DNA of 7,113 bases. It comes from an uncultured Chloroflexota bacterium. Lineage in GTDB: Bacteria; Chloroflexota; Anaerolineae; B4-G1; DUEL01. Below, in pieces: positions 5,390 to 7,113 of this stretch. The position numbers were made by a program, and so were the translations under genes. The DNA lies in contig CAKZOY010000547.1 in the NCBI GenBank assembly GCA_937138275.1, positions 1 to 7,113 of the forward strand, given 5' to 3'. The notes beneath the pieces were generated by a model, which saw only the letters and a list, made by a program, of their open reading frames with translations, was not told where the DNA came from and did no database searches. How positions within the stretch are numbered: the first letter of the stretch is position 1; the number at the start of each line of letters is the position of its first letter.

Positions 5390-5908
5390 ATGTCCGAACC
5401 CCTTCGCTGCGTCAATCATCCGAACGTGGAAACCTATCTGCGCTGTGCGCGCTGCGGTGACCCCATATGTCCCCGCTGTGCCCGACAGATAGAGGTTGGC
5501 TACATTTGCCCGGCATGTTACAACCGCCAGCAGAAGGTCTACTACGCCGAATTTCGCCCGATCTACTATCTGGTCGCCGCGCTGGTGGCCCTGCCACTGA
5601 GTTTTATCGCCGGATGGATCGTCCCGGCCAGCGGATGGTTAGCCATTTTCCTGGGCCCGCTGGCAGGTATGGGCATCGCCGAACTTGCCCGCCGGGCCAT
5701 CCGCCGCCGACGGGGCAAGTACACCTGGCTGGTCGTCTCGGCCTGCATCCTCATCGGGGGCCTGCCGTGGATCGTCAATACCATCCTGCCCATAGCCATC
5801 GCGCTGGTTACCGCTGCTTCCCTCACCGGCTACGCCTGGCCCCTTCTCTGGGGCATCGTCTACCTGGTTACGGCCATCGGCAGCGCCATCGCCCGCCTGC
5901 GCGTCTAA
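5390..5908 (+). CDS. B-box-like zinc-finger protein with about four membrane segments, function unknown
   Basis: A 172-residue protein of unknown function. Residues 1-48 hold eight likely zinc ligands: C7-x2-H10, C19-x2-C22, C27-x2-C30 and C40-x2-C43. The context RCVNHPNVETYLRCARCGDP resembles the bacterial B-box-type finger seen at the N-terminus of some rhomboid proteases and other membrane proteins. The rest is hydrophobic, with likely membrane segments near 58-78, 82-99, 112-131 and 134-168 (the last may be two). An arginine-rich loop, RRAIRRRRGK (101-110), probably faces the cytoplasm. No rhomboid catalytic GxSG or membrane histidine is seen, so it is not a protease by these signs. A zinc-stabilised cytosolic adaptor domain on a membrane anchor is an inference. 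It lies between livF and recN on the same strand, but the context does not reveal its role. Confidence 0.8.
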   Translation: MSEPLRCVNHPNVETYLRCARCGDPICPRCARQIEVGYICPACYNRQQKVYYAEFRPIYYLVAALVALPLSFIAGWIVPASGWLAIFLGPLAGMGIAELARRAIRRRRGKYTWLVVSACILIGGLPWIVNTILPIAIALVTAASLTGYAWPLLWGIVYLVTAIGSAIARLRV

Positions 5909-5912
5909 TCCC

Positions 5913-5944
5913 ACCTGCCCACTTGCAAACTTGCACACTTGCAT
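5913..5944 (+). repeat. ACTTGCAN octamer tandem repeat upstream of recN
   Basis: Four units in perfect octamer register: ACCTGCCC 5913-5920 (diverged), ACTTGCAA 5921-5928, ACTTGCAC 5929-5936 and ACTTGCAT 5937-5944. The last two bases of the array are the A and T of the recN start codon. The repeat occupies the place where a ribosome binding site would be expected. Confidence 0.75.
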
Positions 5945-7113
5945 GCTTACCGAACTCCACATCCGCGACTTTGCGATCATAGATGAACTCCACCTCTCCT
6001 TCTCTCCCGGCTTCATCGTCCTGACCGGGGAGACGGGGGCAGGGAAGTCCATCATCATTGACGCCGTGAGCCTGCTGCTGGGCGGCCGCGCCGACCCGAT
6101 GTTTGTGCGCGCCGGGGCCGAACGGGCGCTGGTGGAGGCCGCCTTTCGCCTGGACCCGGCCCGTCAGACCGCCATCCGTCCCATCCTGGAGCGGGAGGGG
6201 CTGGAGGGCGATGAACCAGACCTGCTTATTCTCTCCCGCGAGGTGCGCGCGGAGGGACGGAGCATCTGCCGGGTCAACGGCCGTTCTGTCACCCTGGCCC
6301 TCCTGCGGGAAGTTGCTGAAGGGCTGGTGGACATCCACGGCCAGAGCGAGCACCTTTCTCTCCTGCGGGTTCGGGAGCATGTTCACATGCTGGATCGGTT
6401 CGCGGGCCTGGAGGACCTGCGGGCGCGGGTGGCGAACCTCGTCGCCCAGGTGCGCGCCGTCCGAAGGGAGCGAGCCGGGCTGGAGCAGGACGAGCAGGAA
6501 CGGGCCCGCCGCATAGACCTCCTCCAGTACCAGATCGCCGAGATTGAAACCGCCAACCTCCGTCCTGGCGAAGAGGAAGAACTGACCGAGGAGCGGGTGC
6601 GGCTGGCGAACGCCGAGCAGTTGACCCTCCTCCTCGCCGAAGCGCTGCGGGCACTGGACGAGGGAAGCGAGGAGGGCCGCCCCGCTACCGACCAGGTCGG
6701 CCGTCTCCTGCGGGCGCTGGAAGGGCTGGCCCGGATAGATGCCATCCTCGCCCCGCACCTCCAGGAGGCGGAAGAAATTCTCTACCGCCTCCAGGATTTG
6801 GCGGAAGGATTGCGGGACTACCAGCGACGGGTGGAGTTCAACCCCCGCCGACTGGCTGAAGTGGAGGAGCGGCTGGACCTCATCCGCCGCCTGAAGCGAA
6901 AGTACGGCGCGACGATCGCCGAAGTCCTCCTCTATGCCCAGCGCGCGGCGGCGGAACTGGAGACCATCACCCACAGCGAGGAGCGGATCGCCGAACTTCA
7001 GGAGCAGGAGAGGCGGTTACTGGACGAACTGGCCGTGGCTGCACTGGAACTCTCCGCCCGCCGTCGGGAGGCGGCACGCCGCCTGGCACAGGGGATTGAG
7101 GCGGAGTTGCAGG
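5943..7113 (+). CDS. recN: DNA repair protein RecN (SMC-like ATPase), 3' end outside the window
   Basis: RecN, an SMC-family ATPase that acts early in double-strand break repair. The first 390 codons are present without any stop and run off the right edge; the family is usually about 550-590 residues. MLTELHIRDFAIIDEL at the start, Walker A GETGAGKS (29-36), LLLGGRAD (44-51), SRE (98-100), RVNGR (110-114) and DIHGQSEH (130-137) are family hallmarks. From about residue 150 a long charged coiled coil begins. NPRRLAEVEERL and RRLKRKYG (300-322) are the conserved RecN segment within it. The missing part would hold the returning coil, the signature motif and Walker B. The ATG is chosen because it gives the standard RecN N-terminus, although no Shine-Dalgarno motif precedes it. 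An in-frame TTG at 5931 is the only nearby alternative. Confidence 0.93.
   Translation, partial: MLTELHIRDFAIIDELHLSFSPGFIVLTGETGAGKSIIIDAVSLLLGGRADPMFVRAGAERALVEAAFRLDPARQTAIRPILEREGLEGDEPDLLILSREVRAEGRSICRVNGRSVTLALLREVAEGLVDIHGQSEHLSLLRVREHVHMLDRFAGLEDLRARVANLVAQVRAVRRERAGLEQDEQERARRIDLLQYQIAEIETANLRPGEEEELTEERVRLANAEQLTLLLAEALRALDEGSEEGRPATDQVGRLLRALEGLARIDAILAPHLQEAEEILYRLQDLAEGLRDYQRRVEFNPRRLAEVEERLDLIRRLKRKYGATIAEVLLYAQRAAAELETITHSEERIAELQEQERRLLDELAVAALELSARRREAARRLAQGIEAELQ

Noticed and set aside
5868..6974. 368-codon antisense frame over recN
   Set aside because: The plus strand encodes unmistakable RecN motifs throughout; the antisense product has none.
1..7113. CRISPR array, tRNA, rRNA, transposase or phage gene
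   Set aside because: None was seen. The short tandem repeats have units of 7-8 bases without spacers, and no RNA gene signature or mobile-element gene was recognised.

Overview
This GC-rich window reads almost entirely rightward. It holds one complete branched-chain amino acid type (HAAT/Liv) ABC transporter operon, a small zinc-binding membrane protein and the first two thirds of recN. The organism looks like a high-GC bacterium with lipoprotein substrate-binding proteins. The hairpin-rich spacers and short tandem heptamer and octamer spacer repeats remind me of Chloroflexota (Anaerolineae-like) genomes. That placement is an inference from style, not from a marker gene.

Positions 1-559 carry no gene I can support but are densely structured. 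They contain a perfect G/C-rich hairpin at the left edge, an AT-rich island with a near-consensus leftward promoter (TTGACA-N16-TATAAA on the minus strand), and a block of four hairpins with a possible long-range pairing. A triple CTTGAC dyad follows, overlapping the -35 box of a second, rightward TTGACA-N16-TATAAA promoter, and then the livK leader of about 115 nt. The two promoters diverge, so a leftward gene probably lies beyond the window edge.

Positions 560-5307 hold livK, livH, livM, livG and livF. LivK is a lipoprotein that captures the ligand outside the membrane, LivH and LivM form the channel, and LivG and LivF are the two ATPases. The livH-livM gap is 12 nt, livM-livG abut, and livG-livF are 2 nt apart (or overlap by 4 nt). 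Only livK is set apart, by 132 nt containing a strong terminator-like hairpin. This suggests partial termination that makes more binding protein than membrane complex.

Positions 5308-7113 hold a TTGGGTA-type heptamer repeat, a 172-residue protein with a B-box-like zinc finger and about four membrane segments, and an ACTTGCA octamer repeat that runs into the recN start codon. RecN (DNA double-strand break repair) is cut off by the right edge after 390 codons. No terminator is visible after livF or after the zinc-finger gene, so read-through is possible.

I found no clearly new biological system. The most interesting points are the divergent promoter region with structured repeats, the livK-livH attenuator-like hairpin, a roughly 32-residue tryptophan-rich insertion in LivG, an altered ligand-pocket segment in LivK, and the recN start embedded in a tandem repeat.
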